A stretch of DNA of 64,000 bases from contig QNGE01001231.1 in NCBI GenBank assembly GCA_008508345.1, positions 109,046 through 173,045 on the forward strand, written 5' to 3'. Source of the stretch: Paragonimus westermani (Eukaryota > Platyhelminthes > Trematoda > Plagiorchiida > Troglotrematidae). The translations under genes and the position numbers were made by a program. Below the pieces are notes generated by a model. That model saw only the letters and a list, made by a program, of their open reading frames with translations. It was not told the DNA's origin and ran no database searches. Below are positions 33,760-46,574 of this stretch, one piece after another (positions within the stretch are counted from its first letter, which is position 1; each line of letters opens with the position of its first letter).

Positions 33760-34665
33760 GGTTGTCGTGACGGTGGTCATCAGACACTTCCATGAGATTA
33801 AAGGACACAAGGGCTAACCACGTGTTATCGTCCTACCGGAGAAGGTTTCTCCATCGTCTAGGGCATGGCTAGTGTGCGGCACATGATAACAAAATGTATG
33901 AAGTGCGGAATGTCAGCGGACCTGCGCTGGCAAGTGATGGCTCGATTCCTGTTGATTGCACAACACTCGTTCTGCAGCTTGTGGCACGAGTCATTTTAGA
34001 CCTCTAAAGGGTCGGATTAAAGGAGGATTTGTAAAAGATATGCTTGTCTCTTCACTTGTTTGGGGACAAGAGCTATATATTCAACAGTAGCACGGTCAAT
34101 GTCAACGGACTTCTTTCTAATGGTTCCAATGAAGTCCACTGGCCGGGGCGTGCCGGAACTTGTGTACAGCAATAACAGGTCCGGCATTTTGGGTGCTAAA
34201 TCAAAGTCGATGGGTAAGTCACTTAGCTTCGATAAAGACAAAATCCATCAGACTCTGATGGTCCATAATATTGGTTGGCACTTTAATTCTGCTGCTGCTA
34301 GCCATTGAGATACAGCTTGACGGCGCATGATTCGCACAGTTCGACGGGCCATGTTGGTTGTCGTAAGGTAACAGATAATATTGAGTGAGGTCCTCTATGC
34401 TTAACTGACTGAGGTTGAGAGGATACTGACTGAGGTTGAGAGGATGCTGACTAACAAACCTCTAGTTTCATTTCATGATTATCCTGATGATGAGGTCGAA
34501 CGATCTGCTTCTCTTAAAACCAAACCCGGGCCTGATCTACACACACATGAAATAGTGGGATCAGGCAAAAACCCTGGCTGGTGTGTTATGGGAACGCCGC
34601 GTCAGCGGATACCTACCATCCATCCAAGCGTATCATACGTGGACGAAGGTTTGAGGAGGCATAAA
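33760..34665 (+). pseudogene. BEL/Pao integrase
   Basis: The zinc-binding region reads VVIRHFHEIKGHKG, then MASVRHMITKCMKCGMSADL (pattern LI..HE..GH.G...VL..+R...W+......+..C..C.R). The core resumes near 34105 with FFLMVPMKSTGRGVPELVYS and NNRSGILGAKSKSM (pattern F+..F+...RG.P......DNGT.F.GA), the DNGT Asp being replaced by Asn. Then IGWHFNSAAASH (I.W+FNPP.A.H.GG.WE), RMIRTVRRAM and LTEVERMLTNKPLVSFHDYP (L.E.E...N.RPL.....D), followed by polar sequence to 34665. A 21-bp tandem duplication at 34404-34445 repeats seven codons. This is the 3' coding end; no 3' LTR was identified. Confidence 0.75.
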
Positions 34666-34975
34666 TGTTAGTTACATTGTTCTGCTGCTTGGAGGCCACC
34701 GAACCGTGGACGTGTGACCCAAGGCCCTGATAAGTAGAGTAGTGTAGGGCGCCAACGGTCACTCCGCGAGGTGTGTTTAAGAACGAAAAGCGGTAACATC
34801 GGAACAGTTATAAGTTCCTGATGTCTCCCTGAAGGAGCCAAGGTTAGTGGCATCGCTAGCGAGTGAAGCTAATCTGTAAAAGGATCCGTTAACGTCAGAC
34901 TCAACCGCAGTCATATGAGAGTTGAGAAACCATGCTAGTATCGGGGGCTGGTGTAGAGTTGACCGCCTATGCATC
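34666..34975. other. No recognisable gene
   Basis: This short stretch lies between the Pao integrase end and the third 606-bp repeat copy. It would be expected to contain the Pao 3' LTR, but I could not find a matching sequence upstream of the gag at 26.2-26.7 kb. Confidence 0.4.
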
Positions 34976-35475
34976 CTCACATTCGAAATCTTATTGGTAG
35001 AGATTACAAGACCCTTGCAAAGAACGACATAACCATTCGAACCACGCGCGCGACAAATATTTTCTTCAGCAAGCTTCAATCTTGAGGAATCAATAAGCCT
35101 TGATATCGTTTATTTGTTGGAATTTGTTCTCGCGTATTTTTCTCTCCTTACTTCCCACTGCCGTTTACGTGTATCCTGGTTTCACTTGCGCTCGATCGCT
35201 CCACCGTTGCGGGACTGCTACATTTAGTCCTATTCACATGAGCTATGAATCTCCACACTTGTATATTTGGTGGATTCAATACTGAGGTTTGTTGTTATCT
35301 TCCACTATTTAGTCTACTATCATTTCTTGTGCATTGGCACCTTACTAATGAGAAACTCCCCAATGCGACCGTCTTCCCTTTCGAAATCGAATCGGTTGCT
35401 CAACGGGCTCGGACTTCGCAGTAGCTCGTTGCTCACAGACGCGACTAACCTCGATCCGGCCATTCACCAAACGTT
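34976..35475 (+). repeat. 606-bp dispersed repeat, copy 3 (truncated)
   Basis: Direct copy of 20878-21377 with very few substitutions over most of its length. It lacks the first 90 or so bases of the unit and diverges past about 35460, where the other copies continue with an aacagacg block. Open frames at 35100-35285 and 35267-35479 are the same as in the other copies and are not considered genes. Confidence 0.85.
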
Positions 35476-36190
35476 GTGATGTAACTGAGGGCTGCTTGAA
35501 TAAGTAGCAAACGGCTGAAATTAACCTGTTGTACAACACGGTTGAATGCACTGGCGCTCGCTGTTCCACTGTTCGCACACCAGGTGGAACACTTCAACAC
35601 TTAAATTGCTACTCTGCCAAGGACAGTTCGTCGGACAGCCTCACCCAGAGTTTATCTTTATCACTCATCCATACGACTGTTATTTCTGCCCCAACGTTGA
35701 TAATACAGATGGAGTGGGACTATTATCAACGTCCATTCTGCACTATCACATCTGTTTGCTCGTTGGCGCACAATCACATTCGGTTTTCACGGCACACCTG
35801 CCTCTGCAGCATCATATCAAACGCTTTGAAGGGCCATACAAGACGGCCTGTCCACGATTACAAGAAACTGTTTGCCTGTTTGTACAAACCATCAGTAACT
35901 CTACGCTAACAAACTCCCCGCTAGAAGATTGTGCTAATAATGTTATCGACATCAAACATACGTTGTGATTCATCTCGATTTAACTGACGTCTATTCGTAC
36001 GACCTGCTTGAGAACAACTCTCGGTTCAGACACCCTGTACTATTCCTGCGTGATTTGATTTATATCTTAGTCGACTTCCACCTGTGCGCGTTCATCGCAT
36101 TTACCATATTTTGATTTTCCATTTGGCATCTCAATACCAATATTAGGAATAGCTCAGAGTCGTCCACCCTAGTGGAGACCATAGTTTAGT
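35476..36190. other. Two overlapping unassigned open frames
   Basis: Plus frames 35529-35909 (126 codons) and 35546-35968 (140 codons) overlap almost completely in different frames. Both are rich in Ser, His, Leu and Cys, and neither has a recognisable domain. Dual openness suggests C+T-rich composition rather than a gene. Confidence 0.3.
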
Positions 36191-36199
36191 ACACCACTA

Positions 36200-37800
36200 G
36201 TTAGAAGAAGCGAACGCTTGGAAAAATACAACTTTCGAATGGCCTTCGTAAATTACTGAAGTATGGGACTTGTGGAACTGCAACCCATAGAGCCCAGACG
36301 CCTGGCAAAGTACTTCTTTGAAGCAAGCCTTGGGCACAAGGGGGAAGCAGTTCCAAAACGTTTTTGCTCTTACATACAACCCCAAGGAATCTACAGGCGA
36401 GAAGTAGGGACCTTGTTGACGAGAAAGGGTGAACCGACTTCTAGTGAAACGAGTGACGATCTCCTCCGTGAGTTTTCCTGGGGGTTCACAGGGGAGGTAG
36501 CGTGAACGACATCCGACCATAATTTATTGAGTTCGGACGTGGTGGTTAAATGAATAGCCTGCTTGTAACTTAGGTAAGGGTTGGCAATTTCCTATGTTCG
36601 TCAGAACCCTCAAAGTCCGCAGAAGACGATGGCACATATCCAGGCATAGTTAAGCCACTAGCAAGAAATCGGCAGCCCTCTCTACGGCAGTTCTTGACTT
36701 CCTTAAAAATGGGGAATGTTCCACACGAGTGGCATGTAACCACCAGGATCGTTATTCGCTAGAAAGGCTCGGGATGAAAACAAAACAATTAGACGCCGAT
36801 AAATCTGGCCAGCATAGCTGGGAATTGCTTTCAAGAGCTAAGCAGATCCGAAGGTTTGATGTATGATTGAAAACCGTCCTCTTAACACTGCAAAACACGG
36901 TTTCAAGAATGGGAAACATTGTCCATCCAGGCTTTTTGTATTTCGCGATGGAGTCACAACGAGATTGGATACAGACAGGAAAATCGAGGGGTGCTATTTG
37001 GACTTTGACAAGGCCGTTGACTCCCAAAATCACCATCATCCTATCCACAAGTTGGAGTTGTCCGATAGATCCAACCAAGTGGTTGATCTGGTGAAGGATT
37101 TCTTGCGTAGCATGGCTTCCAGGGCGAACGCTGGAAACAGACCGGTTGGGGTAGATATTTCCCAGTGTGATGTCCCTCAAGGATCCGTTCTGAGTCTTCT
37201 CTCTTGCCCTATGTTGGTCAAGGATTTCGTGCTGTGGCACAATAATCGCTGCTCTGTATAGGCACACGATGTTTAGATAGTACTTTCAATAAGCCGAGCT
37301 GTCTTAACACGGGATCTTGGAGCAGTATCGAAGTGGTCACACGAGTGGCTGCTAAATTACGACTGGAAGTCCTGAACTTGTGGATTTATTCGTTTTCGGA
37401 GCCCATTCATCGATGAGTGTGCTGAAAAGACTCGAGACCAGAAGGTGTTGATTAGAAGTGATCACAGGACCCCAGATCTATGCGCAGCTTCTTCACACAG
37501 AGCTTGCAGTAATTTGCTTAAACTTAGGAAGGTACAATCCAGCAGACGACAGGAAGTATTTTTGCCTATACGCAAAGCCATATTTCAGTCACCCCTGGAT
37601 TACTCTGTGCAGGTATGAGCACCCTTCTTAAATAAAGAAAGCCAGTGCGTTGAGAGAGTACAATTTGCAACTCAGGTGATAAGCTTTGTCATGCTCGATT
37701 GAAAAAACTCAGCTTACACACGACGGAAAAGAGAGCAATGAGACTTGGCCGTATTGGGACCTTAAATATCCTTTTAGGCACGAGAGGCGTAACGAACAGA
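36200..37800 (+). pseudogene. CR1/jockey-type LINE reverse transcriptase relic
   Basis: Plus-strand blocks in order: VPKRFCSYIQPQGIYRREVG (pattern NPK.F...I.......I.PL) at 36330-36400; SKSAEDDGTYPGIVKPLARN and GNVPHEWHVTTRIVIR (K..GPDG..P.+L+.L......P..W..A...P+) near 36615-36770; NTAKHGFKNGKHCPSRLFVF with DRKIEGCYLDFDKAVDSQNH (QHGF..G+SC...L......D...DFKAFD.V.H); CDVPQGSVLSLLSCPMLVKD (GVPQGSVL.PLLF...IND); and later AHDV for the catalytic FADD box, with the first catalytic Asp changed. The 3' part near 37640-37790 retains VERVQ and KREQ-type remnants of the C-terminal region. Stops and shifts are frequent. Confidence 0.7.
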
Positions 37801-38930
37801 TTTATTTGAACAAGTGAGTCAATATATCACCACCGGATGTCATGGCCCCCAACTAAAGAAAAGCAGGTCTTGTTAAGATTTGCAAGCATACCTCCTCAGC
37901 CACCGAATATGTGGAACAAGCTTTCATGCGGGTCAGTTCGCGGTGATATCATGATCTTCAAAATGCGACTAAGCTGCCTGTGACCGGAGATATTTCTGCC
38001 ATCAAAACGGACAAAACAACGGCGGGTGATAGTGAAGCACATGTTCGCGGCAGCGTTGGGATCATTTCTTCGTGCATATCCGTTGATCGCGTTAGTAACT
38101 TACGGAACAGATCCTGAGTGGCTGTTAGGTAACTTCTGACACACGAACGTTGTATCATGCTGCACCGTCGATGACAGGTGGTCAATTGAGCGTTCTCAGG
38201 TTGCCGTAAATAGTACAGTACAGAGACATAGTCAAGTATCCCAATATGATTGATGACACCCCATTTTCATGGAAGTTATTCTTGATGTATTTTCCCGAAC
38301 AATAACCTAAGAACCCTCGTACTTCTTGTGTTCTTACACACTGCCCTCTTTTCCAGTCTCACGTAACCGCAGTGTTTTCATATTTTTATGTCTGCTCCGC
38401 AGAGATCGTAAACCTCTGTCAGGGGCCTAACTTGCCAAGGGGTTAAACATCGTTGTCATCGAACCAAAAGCGGTGATTCTACCAGTGGCAACAAGCGCTC
38501 TAACTCCGTGACGCCTTATAGGGGTCTTAGGTTAAATCATTTCCCCTGTCATCAACTACACTCCACCTCACTTCTGAGCTCCAGACCACGTTCGGGAATA
38601 TCAATCAAGTATGCGCATGGTCGGAACCTCCAGCGCTTGAAGGAGCGGATAACAGTAGAAGAGAGTGAATGTGGATCCTTCTTTGCTATTCTTCTTCACA
38701 ATTAAACTTTAGTTATTGTTGGAGACCGCTAGAAGCGCAGAAACTGACAACGTAAGGGGTTCACAGGTTTTAAGACATGTCGCATACGAGTTAACGGAGG
38801 GTGTTTGACTTTTTTCCCTTGCAGAGTGCTTTGATAAGACTCAATCGAAATGCACAAGGTAAATCGAGAGACTTGAGGATTCCCGCGATTTCTTCAAAAA
38901 AGGAGAAGTAACCCTGAGACCAGTCAAATC
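37801..38930. other. No recognisable gene
   Basis: Short frames only (65-75 codons). The right part may include the degraded N-terminal region of the Penelope-like element that begins to be readable at about 38930. Confidence 0.4.
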
Positions 38931-40503
38931 ACAACGGACCCTACTTAGTTTGAAGAATACTTCTGATTTCGTCGACGCGGTTGATTCATTGAACAACAGG
39001 AATCACAAAACGGCTTCCTTAGATGTGACCTGATTTTTCACAAAAGTACCGTTAAAAAAACGTTTGATTATCTGTGCGCATGCATTGAGAACAGACAGTA
39101 CGACGTCGGCATTCGTATTACGAAATTAAGTGAGCTAGTATTATTCTGCACTTCGAACGCTCAATTGAACATCAATGGGAACCTCTATAGATTATGTGAT
39201 GACGTAGCAAGAAGATCCTGGTTAGGCCCGTTGCTCGCAGATATATTCATGGCCGGACTAGAGTTCAATAAATTACGTCACGTCGCTGACAACTGCTGTC
39301 TCTATACACGTTACATAGACGATACACTTTGCTTAATGACTTCAGTCGTGTACACCCCGACATCACATTCGCCATCGAATTGGAGATGAACAACCAACTG
39401 TCACTTCTAGATGTCACCATGCCCCGTAGAACTGATGGACCAATTCAAAGGTCAATTCCTGGGAAAAAACATGGACAGGCCGGTACACAAACTTTTTCAA
39501 CCTTATTATATTAAGTATAAACGAAATTTAGTTTGCTACTCAACAAGCAGACCGCAATGGATATTCATGCCAGACACCTTATCCGATGAGCTCCAGCACG
39601 TTCGGGATGTGCCAAGTCCAAGTGGACATCTCCAGCGATTCCTAGACAGAAACATATAACAAAAGTGAAGCATGAAATTGCTCAGGTGAATGAAAAACCC
39701 TTTTCTATCATTCTGTCATACAAGAGTGGAGTTACCGGTGAAATTATCACTCACCGAGTGCGTAGTGCAGTTCAGAAGTCCTATCCAGCAACACACGTCA
39801 TTGTATCATCTAATACTTGCCTGGTACTGGTGCCACAGCTCAAAAACAACTTGCCCAGATTCCCCACATCCTTGTGTGTCTACTACCTCGCCTATCGTTA
39901 TCAAGCAGGTTACGCAGGAGAAATCGCAAGACGGTTGTTGGAAGGATTCGTGAACACCTTCCGAAATGGCTTCGCAACGATTCGATAAGGCCCATTTCCA
40001 GTGCAATCGGTTACTACTCATTTGACACTGGTCATCAAATTGAGCTGAATGAAGCTTTCCGAACTATCCATAAGGTCCACCAAGCCCACCCCAGAACTGT
40101 CGGGTTGCGACTGTCAGCGACGGCCGAGGCTGTTGCCATCAGACTCTACAAGTCCTGTCTATGTGTCCAAAACCACCTCGTGCAAACCCTATATCTCCGT
40201 TGGCCATCTATTCCACAGCCAATTGAAAGTCACTTAAGCGTGAACCACTTAACACCGACGATTACATGTGTCACAGCAGTTACGAGTGACAGTATCACAT
40301 ATTCACTAACACTCCCACCCCTTCTGGAAGACCATGATCCAGCCCATTTCAATAGTCTCGATGACCCATTTAACTTGCTCAAACTTTTCATATATAAAAC
40401 GCATGTGCCCTATGTAATTGTAAAAGTCCGATGGGAATTATCGAAGACACCTGATCGCGCAACTGACTTCCTATGGATCCCATGGGAGTCTAGAAACGAG
40501 TGA
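38930..40503 (+). pseudogene. Penelope-like element: reverse transcriptase plus GIY-YIG
   Basis: Reverse transcriptase blocks: FVDAVDSLNNRNHKTASLDV then FFTKVPLKKTFDYLC (pattern SFDV.SLFT.VP...T+); LNINGNLYRLCDDVARRSWL then GPLLADIFMAGLE (F...YRQ.DGVAMGSPLGPLLA+IFM..LE); and CLYTRYIDDTLCLMTS (Y.RYVDD), with the catalytic Asp pair kept. LEMNNQLSLLDVTMPR is the E..N..L.FLDV block. The 228-codon frame 39817-40503 carries VVGRIREHLPKWLRN, TGHQIELNEAFRTIH and SATAEAVAIRLYKSCLCVQN. That is the GIY-YIG endonuclease region (GRT.R.L..RI.EH.P) through the final EA+.IR..KP block. Frame breaks are present, but this is one of the better preserved elements. Its terminal repeats were not found here. Confidence 0.8.
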
Positions 40504-40509
40504 AACTAA

Positions 40510-42270
40510 GTCTGCGGTAAAAAAATGCCAGGTGGATCAAGAAGTTTTATTGGCAAACAAAGGCGAGAGGGGGTTATTTCCTCAAAACATGGCAAACACG
40601 ATACAAACACGTTAGGGAGATGGTGAGTCAGCCAGCACTTTATAAAACTAGCTTAATGCTGGAGGAACAATTCTCGGAATTCATATAGAAGAACCCGGCC
40701 CTAGATGACGCTGTCCATCCTACACACGATCATATTCTTCCATCAAAGAAATCACTGCTTTGTTTGCTGATCTACTGAATTTTTTTGCAAAATTCCTCGC
40801 GGCGGACGAATCACCTGGGTTCCTCTGGAGTATACGACTTATTTTTGCACCGTGGTGGGGGAGGATTTCAGCGTGATGCAACGAATGAAAAGAATGTTCG
40901 AAGTAACATTGACTGCCACATTTGTTGACATGGTTAAGGTTGTATGGTTGCAACGGAAGCCCTGAAGAGCAGGGCGATACAGGAAATGGTGGAGGTAGTG
41001 AAATAAAGTGGCAGGAGGACGAAGTGTTGGGTGCCAAATCAGACATAATGCCCTGGTAAGTTCAGAAAAACCGTTCGTAAAAGGATGTGACTTTACCTCA
41101 CACTCATCTTCGCTAACACCAAGAAATAAAACAGGTTTCCATCATAATTGTTTCGCAACCGGGTTCGCATTTGGGCAGATTAAAATCAGCGTTTATAGGG
41201 ATGAAGCGACGCACCCGATGTGAGAAATGATTCGCAACCAGTTCACGTGAGCTGAGCACAAGTTTATCCACCGACAACATGGAATCACGAAAACAAACGT
41301 GATCGGAAATTGCAGATTACGTAGGCATCTGTTGCATACGTTTCGTGGTCTTCACTTATCTGGTTTGAAATGTTGCTCGTGCTATTGCTCACGTCAAAAA
41401 CAGTACTAAAAACAACGAAAAACAGTATTTGGTCTCCGTCGAGGAGGACAACTGGTGGGATTGCGGCTCGCAATTTTTACCAAGTTCACAGCTTTGGCGA
41501 CTGTAACCGATTTTTTCACATTCGGTTCTCTAACGCCATTAGTTATAACCCCTAAAGACTGTCAGTTCTACGAGTAAACTACTAAATGAAGTTTACACTC
41601 AGCTGTAGACCCAGATTTACCTGCTTTCACATTACGACTTCTGGAGTGTCGAGAGTGACCATGTGTAGTCGAACCTACCACTGGAGGGGAATGCTTGCTT
41701 ACCGTTCCGGTGTACTTCCACTTCATCCTATAGCTCGGTCGCTCGCACGTAGACTTTGTGCATCCGCAGATAGCCCTTACTTTGTTATTATCGAATGGTC
41801 ATCTCGGTTCCCTTGATCAAACACAAGTTTTGTATACTTCTTGTGGATTTTCAACATCTAGGTAGGACGTGCTCGTCACCACTCGAAGAGCAAGTAGAAA
41901 GCTAAATTTCTAGGAAAATTGAACCGGGACTGTCTACGATGCATGTTAATAAGGCCTAGTGATCAGTAACACAATGCCACAGCAGCAGACGCATAAGGCA
42001 CGTAGTCTGAGCAAGGACACAGAACACGTTGACCCATCACGTTTTATTGACTTGGCATGTACAGACGGCTCAAACTGTCCGGAATGGTAGCCAATCAAAT
42101 GCAACGCTGAAACCGTCAAGGTCAGTCACAGCCAACAAGGAAGCAGCCCAATAAAGCAATTGGTCCGGAACTGCATATGCAATACATACGGCGATGGATA
42201 CGATATGACGGCGTGCCGCTCCGAAACTAGGAAATCCTCCCAGGATCGACTACCCACTCGTCTGTTTCCG
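40510..42270. other. No recognisable gene
   Basis: Frames of up to 108 codons (minus 41046-40720) have no motif I can assign. The minus strand of 41280-41820 could be degraded Gypsy sequence because it lies downstream of the integrase tail at 42.3-42.8 kb, but no diagnostic block is visible. Confidence 0.35.
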
Positions 42271-42279
42271 TATCAATGG

Positions 42280-42775
42280 CTAATTTGTATCATTGACCTT
42301 CCAAATCACTGATTCCTGATTACCTTCAGTCGATTCCTTCCACCATCCCCCGACGCGAGCTACCTGATGCAGGTAAATCGGACCGGCCGTGTTGATATTA
42401 GTAACATCCGTTAGTCCAGATATCTCACTAGCAAAGTCAACTCCTACATCGGGTTTAAGGAGGATCCGGACCACATCCACTTGCCATTGACTACGTACAG
42501 CTTTTACTGGCCGTTTCTACACTTTTTGTTGCAAACATTTGCATGCACCCACCGTTTAGATACACTAGTAGGGGTATCGAGAGATAGCCGAGATACTCCA
42601 ATGCATGGTACACATCGCTAGCCCGCCTTCTGTTCTCTTGTGTTATTGCGCGCGCGTACGCTGATTCAATGTGTTGGCAATATCCTTTCTTGAGTCTTTG
42701 CGGTAATATCAACCAATCATCTCGATTTGCCTGATGTAACAATAGTATCAAAGCCCTGGTCACGGAGTCCACATG
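42280..42775 (-). pseudogene. Ty3/Gypsy integrase C-terminal fragment
   Basis: Minus frame 42772-42491 reads VTRALILLLHQANRDDWLIL, then PQRLKKGYCQHIESAY. This corresponds to the end of the Gypsy integrase core (ER.NR.L...L......DW...LP....AYN...H.ST...P). Frame 42480-42280 continues DLPASGSSR-like and VNDTN segments around the chromodomain or tail region. The upstream core with the catalytic Asp residues is absent from 42780-43200, so only the tail survives. It is not in frame continuity with the other Gypsy traces in the window. Confidence 0.45.
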
Positions 42776-42779
42776 GTGC

Positions 42780-45700
42780 TGCAGGTTTTTTAAATGTATC
42801 CTGACAGATATTTAGTCGGAGGTCTCATAAGCTTCAAGCGCGAGTACAAAGGAAACACCGAGGATTCCCCTTGGTCTTTGAGGTCGGTCCCATTCAGTTT
42901 TGCGTCTCAGGGTACTTGAAAGATAGAGAACGGACTACAATTCATAATGATTGAAATGTTGGGAACTATGTATTGCCACTGGAACTTTTCATACAATTAT
43001 ATCCATACACTGCCAACGGTCACGTAAACAGGGTGAAGGATTTGCAAACCTAAAAGGAGACAAGAGGGCGGATAAATGGCTTCCCCATGTGCAGCGACTA
43101 TAATAAATGATATTTTGACAGTCGCATTCATCTGTACATTTTCTATGATTTTGGTTTTGTACCTACTTTTGTTTTAGTCAAGCTACCCATTTTGTAACAT
43201 CCGGCCCGGGGCTAAAATCACAACTCACTCCGTGCCTCGCTAGCTTGACGTGTCTCCCTGTACTCTCTATTTTCCAGGGTCGGTAATAATACACGAAGTC
43301 AACGCGCTGAAATTTGGCTGTTCATTGTCGATAGTGATAACTGACAGGGTTTTATTTTGTTGGATCAGTTCCAACAGATGTGCTCCCTGGTCAACACATG
43401 GTGAAGTCGCTCCAAAGCAGCAGAAATGTCTCTAGGACGATGCGGAACGACCGGGGACCATCCAAACAGAACAGATTGCACCGAAAGAACTACGATTTAT
43501 TGGACATTTTCTCCCCGACCCTCGAGTATTTCACAACCCGAGACTCACTTTCTGTGCGGAATACGCTCGGGTCACGCTGGCTACTGCATTCGGCTTGGGG
43601 ATTAGAGTCCGCCCTAACATTGAACAACTTTAGGGAAGATGGCTAGCCGGACAGATTTGTCCAGAAGTATTCAAAGTAACGTTCCGTGTACTTCAGAATG
43701 AAGTTTCTATGAGGCTGCCCATCGGGTGGGGGGGGTAATGACATTGAATTCACGCTCACCAGACAGCTAATTTGTACATTACAACGCAATTATTACTCAA
43801 AAGTACCTGTCGTCACCTAGAGCACAACCCCAAACTCAGTGCCATTCCAAGTTAAGTCAAACTACATTTAGCAACTCGGATGCGGCTGATCAACTACCCA
43901 AATCGGTAGAATAGTGCGCCGATTAAGTCATCGGTGTTTTCTAAAGTGGGGTGAACGTTTGGTAGGCGAGAATGTCACGCCAATTAAGTAACCTAAAAGA
44001 AACCGATAACAACCTCGTTTGACACAATCTTAGTACAGACTGCTGAGTGAACGCTATCGAGGCATTTTAAACGTTCCACGAACCAAGCAACAATTCATTA
44101 CTACGCTATGTGGAGGCCCTTCTTTTATGAAAAAAACATCATCCTCAGTAAGCAGCCAGTTAATTATCACTCTGCCATTACTATGATGGCAAACTCTGAT
44201 CGAACTAGTGTATCTAAGGTCGTTCAACATGTTTTATCCCTTAACTCACTAGCGAACAGTTTGGTTTCCCAGCATAGATTGAAGTATTCGCTTGCAAAAA
44301 TGCGGCAAGATTTTGCCGCATACACCATACAAAATAACGTTTCCGATTTCCTCGATAAGCTGATATGGGGGCTACATTTTTCCAAATGTTTTGTTGGCAC
44401 CTCTGTCGTTAACGTCGTTTAATTTTACGGGGCGTTGACAGACGTAAATCTGCGTCACTCCAATAACGTGCTCTGGTATTACATGGTTAGTTGGGCTATA
44501 ACAGGTCTACGATTATGCGAACACAAGCTTAATCGGGAAAGAAAGGGTAACTCATAAGGCGGCTAGCTAATTCACAAAAGGAAATGATTGCTTGAGGACC
44601 GTTTTGAAATGTGTCTATCAGTAATCACTGAAAGATGAATCCCCCCAGAACAAACCTATGCGCAATCGACGAACTCCTCTTCAAATCAACCAGCAACAGA
44701 TCTAGAAAGAGAACTTAAGGAACTTGTAGACTGACCGGAAGCTATTTCACACATATTCGAACAGTCTGTCGATGGAGAAAAATTAGAGTTTAACAATCAT
44801 AAACACAACCTGCAACGCTATTTGGAGGTTCCAAGTTCATGGGAATAAACCCAGTCTGAGTGAATAACCAGGGAATTCAACTTCACAAAAATGACGAGGT
44901 AACACAGAAATGATCAGAATAATTGTGCGACAAAAAAAACGAATTCCAGGCAAAAAAAGGAATACAGTAATAGAGGAAAGTATGAATTTGTCGTACATAT
45001 ATGTCTCTGATCTGTTTTACACGGAAAGTTTGCGGCAAAGAAATCCAAGGCTCTGGTGAGAGCTATTATCACGACTGGCCTGTAAAGCAGAAAAACGTCT
45101 TTCGTAGTTAGTAATTCAGCTGTGAGTCGTTTGTACGGTTTATCTCACACTCAACGTGATTTTTACATCAATGTATGTGTTGCAGTGCATACAGGAAATT
45201 TGCAGGAACTCGGTGGGCTCGAAGGCCACAAATGACGATGTTACGAGGGAAGGTGTCATAAGCAGTGCATGTTTAATGCTCAAAATACGAAGAAAACACA
45301 AGGCCGCTTCCGTGATTGTTGTCACCCATCGGGTATGCGTACCCGACGAGCTTCGGCCATACACACCATTATGGAGACGGTGTTCAATGATACCCGTAGT
45401 TAATAACTCATTTGTTTCATTTATATAAGATCTGACTAGGGTCCGTAGACCAGTGCAGAGGTTAATATAAACTACAGGAAGTGTGCAGACACCCAGACTG
45501 TCTCAGGATTTTGGGAACCATCGTAATTTTGCAAACTGAGATGGCATAAAACCGTTCTAATCAAAACAACCCGTATGGATCAGTAACTGCCAACTTTACC
45601 ACGCCATGTAGACGGTGGGGTATATGGTCGAGGTTAGCCGGACAAGTATACCTGATGAGGGGCAACAACAAAGAAACCGATCCCGTGTATCCGGTCAGCT

Positions 45701-46570
45701 TCGCCCATTGAAACTCACATTATCGATTTCGCCTTACTGTGCAACAGAACATGTCAGCCAAAAACCACCGTTTTTGTGTGTAATCACACTGTGCGCTGTG
45801 ATCAGCTCCTGACCATACTCTAGACCAAATCCGAAATAACTGTCACACAGACAACCGGAAACTGACTTCAGACAAACATATATGCAGGACGGCCGAGTTG
45901 AACGAGTAAGGTGGAAAACCAGTACTTCATGATAAAGCCCTTTGTAACGCTTACCATGTCAAACACGTGTAACATAAGAGAGTAGTAGACTGGAGTAGAA
46001 GTCCAAGTCGCAACACGGTAAATGCACATTCATTTCAATCATTTTAATCTAAGAATCTGCAGATAGATACAACAGTTCTGGAGAACGTGAAGAGGTTGAA
46101 AAATTAACGAATCCCAGTCAAGAAAAGGTGGCTCAAGGGCGTGCAGACCTTGAGGTGGGGATCAGGATGTCGAGATTTAGCTCGTGAATATATTAAGGAG
46201 AGGGTATGTCCAGTGACTGTTCCCGTCAGATGCTCCTTGTCGAAAACAAAGGAACTTATCACCACAAGGAATCAATCGGTAGTCGCAAAACCAATAGAAT
46301 GGTGAAGGTGGGAACGCTCCAGTTTCACTGAGCACTTTGACTAGAAGAAACGCAATGCATACGGAACAGCCCAGAGATTTGGTTTATCAACTACAGTCCT
46401 ACTGTCTTCGGTCGAGGGTCAAACGACAGTAATGCCAGATACATACTCTATTTCGGGAAAATACCCCATACAAAAAACAGCGAATTCCCCGGGCGTACCT
46501 TGTCACCGACGACTGTCAGAATGGGCGAACCTCTGAGACATCTGCCCAAGAACTTCCACTATGCTTGCAT
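42780..46570. other. No recognisable gene
   Basis: Plus frames at 43380-43646, 44108-44422 and 45156-45428 are the longest (88-104 codons). The 44108 frame looks protein-like (a stretch VVQHVLSLNSLANSLVSQH) but matches no family I can name. No repeat relationship to the rest of the window was seen. Confidence 0.35.
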
Positions 46571-46574
46571 AGTG

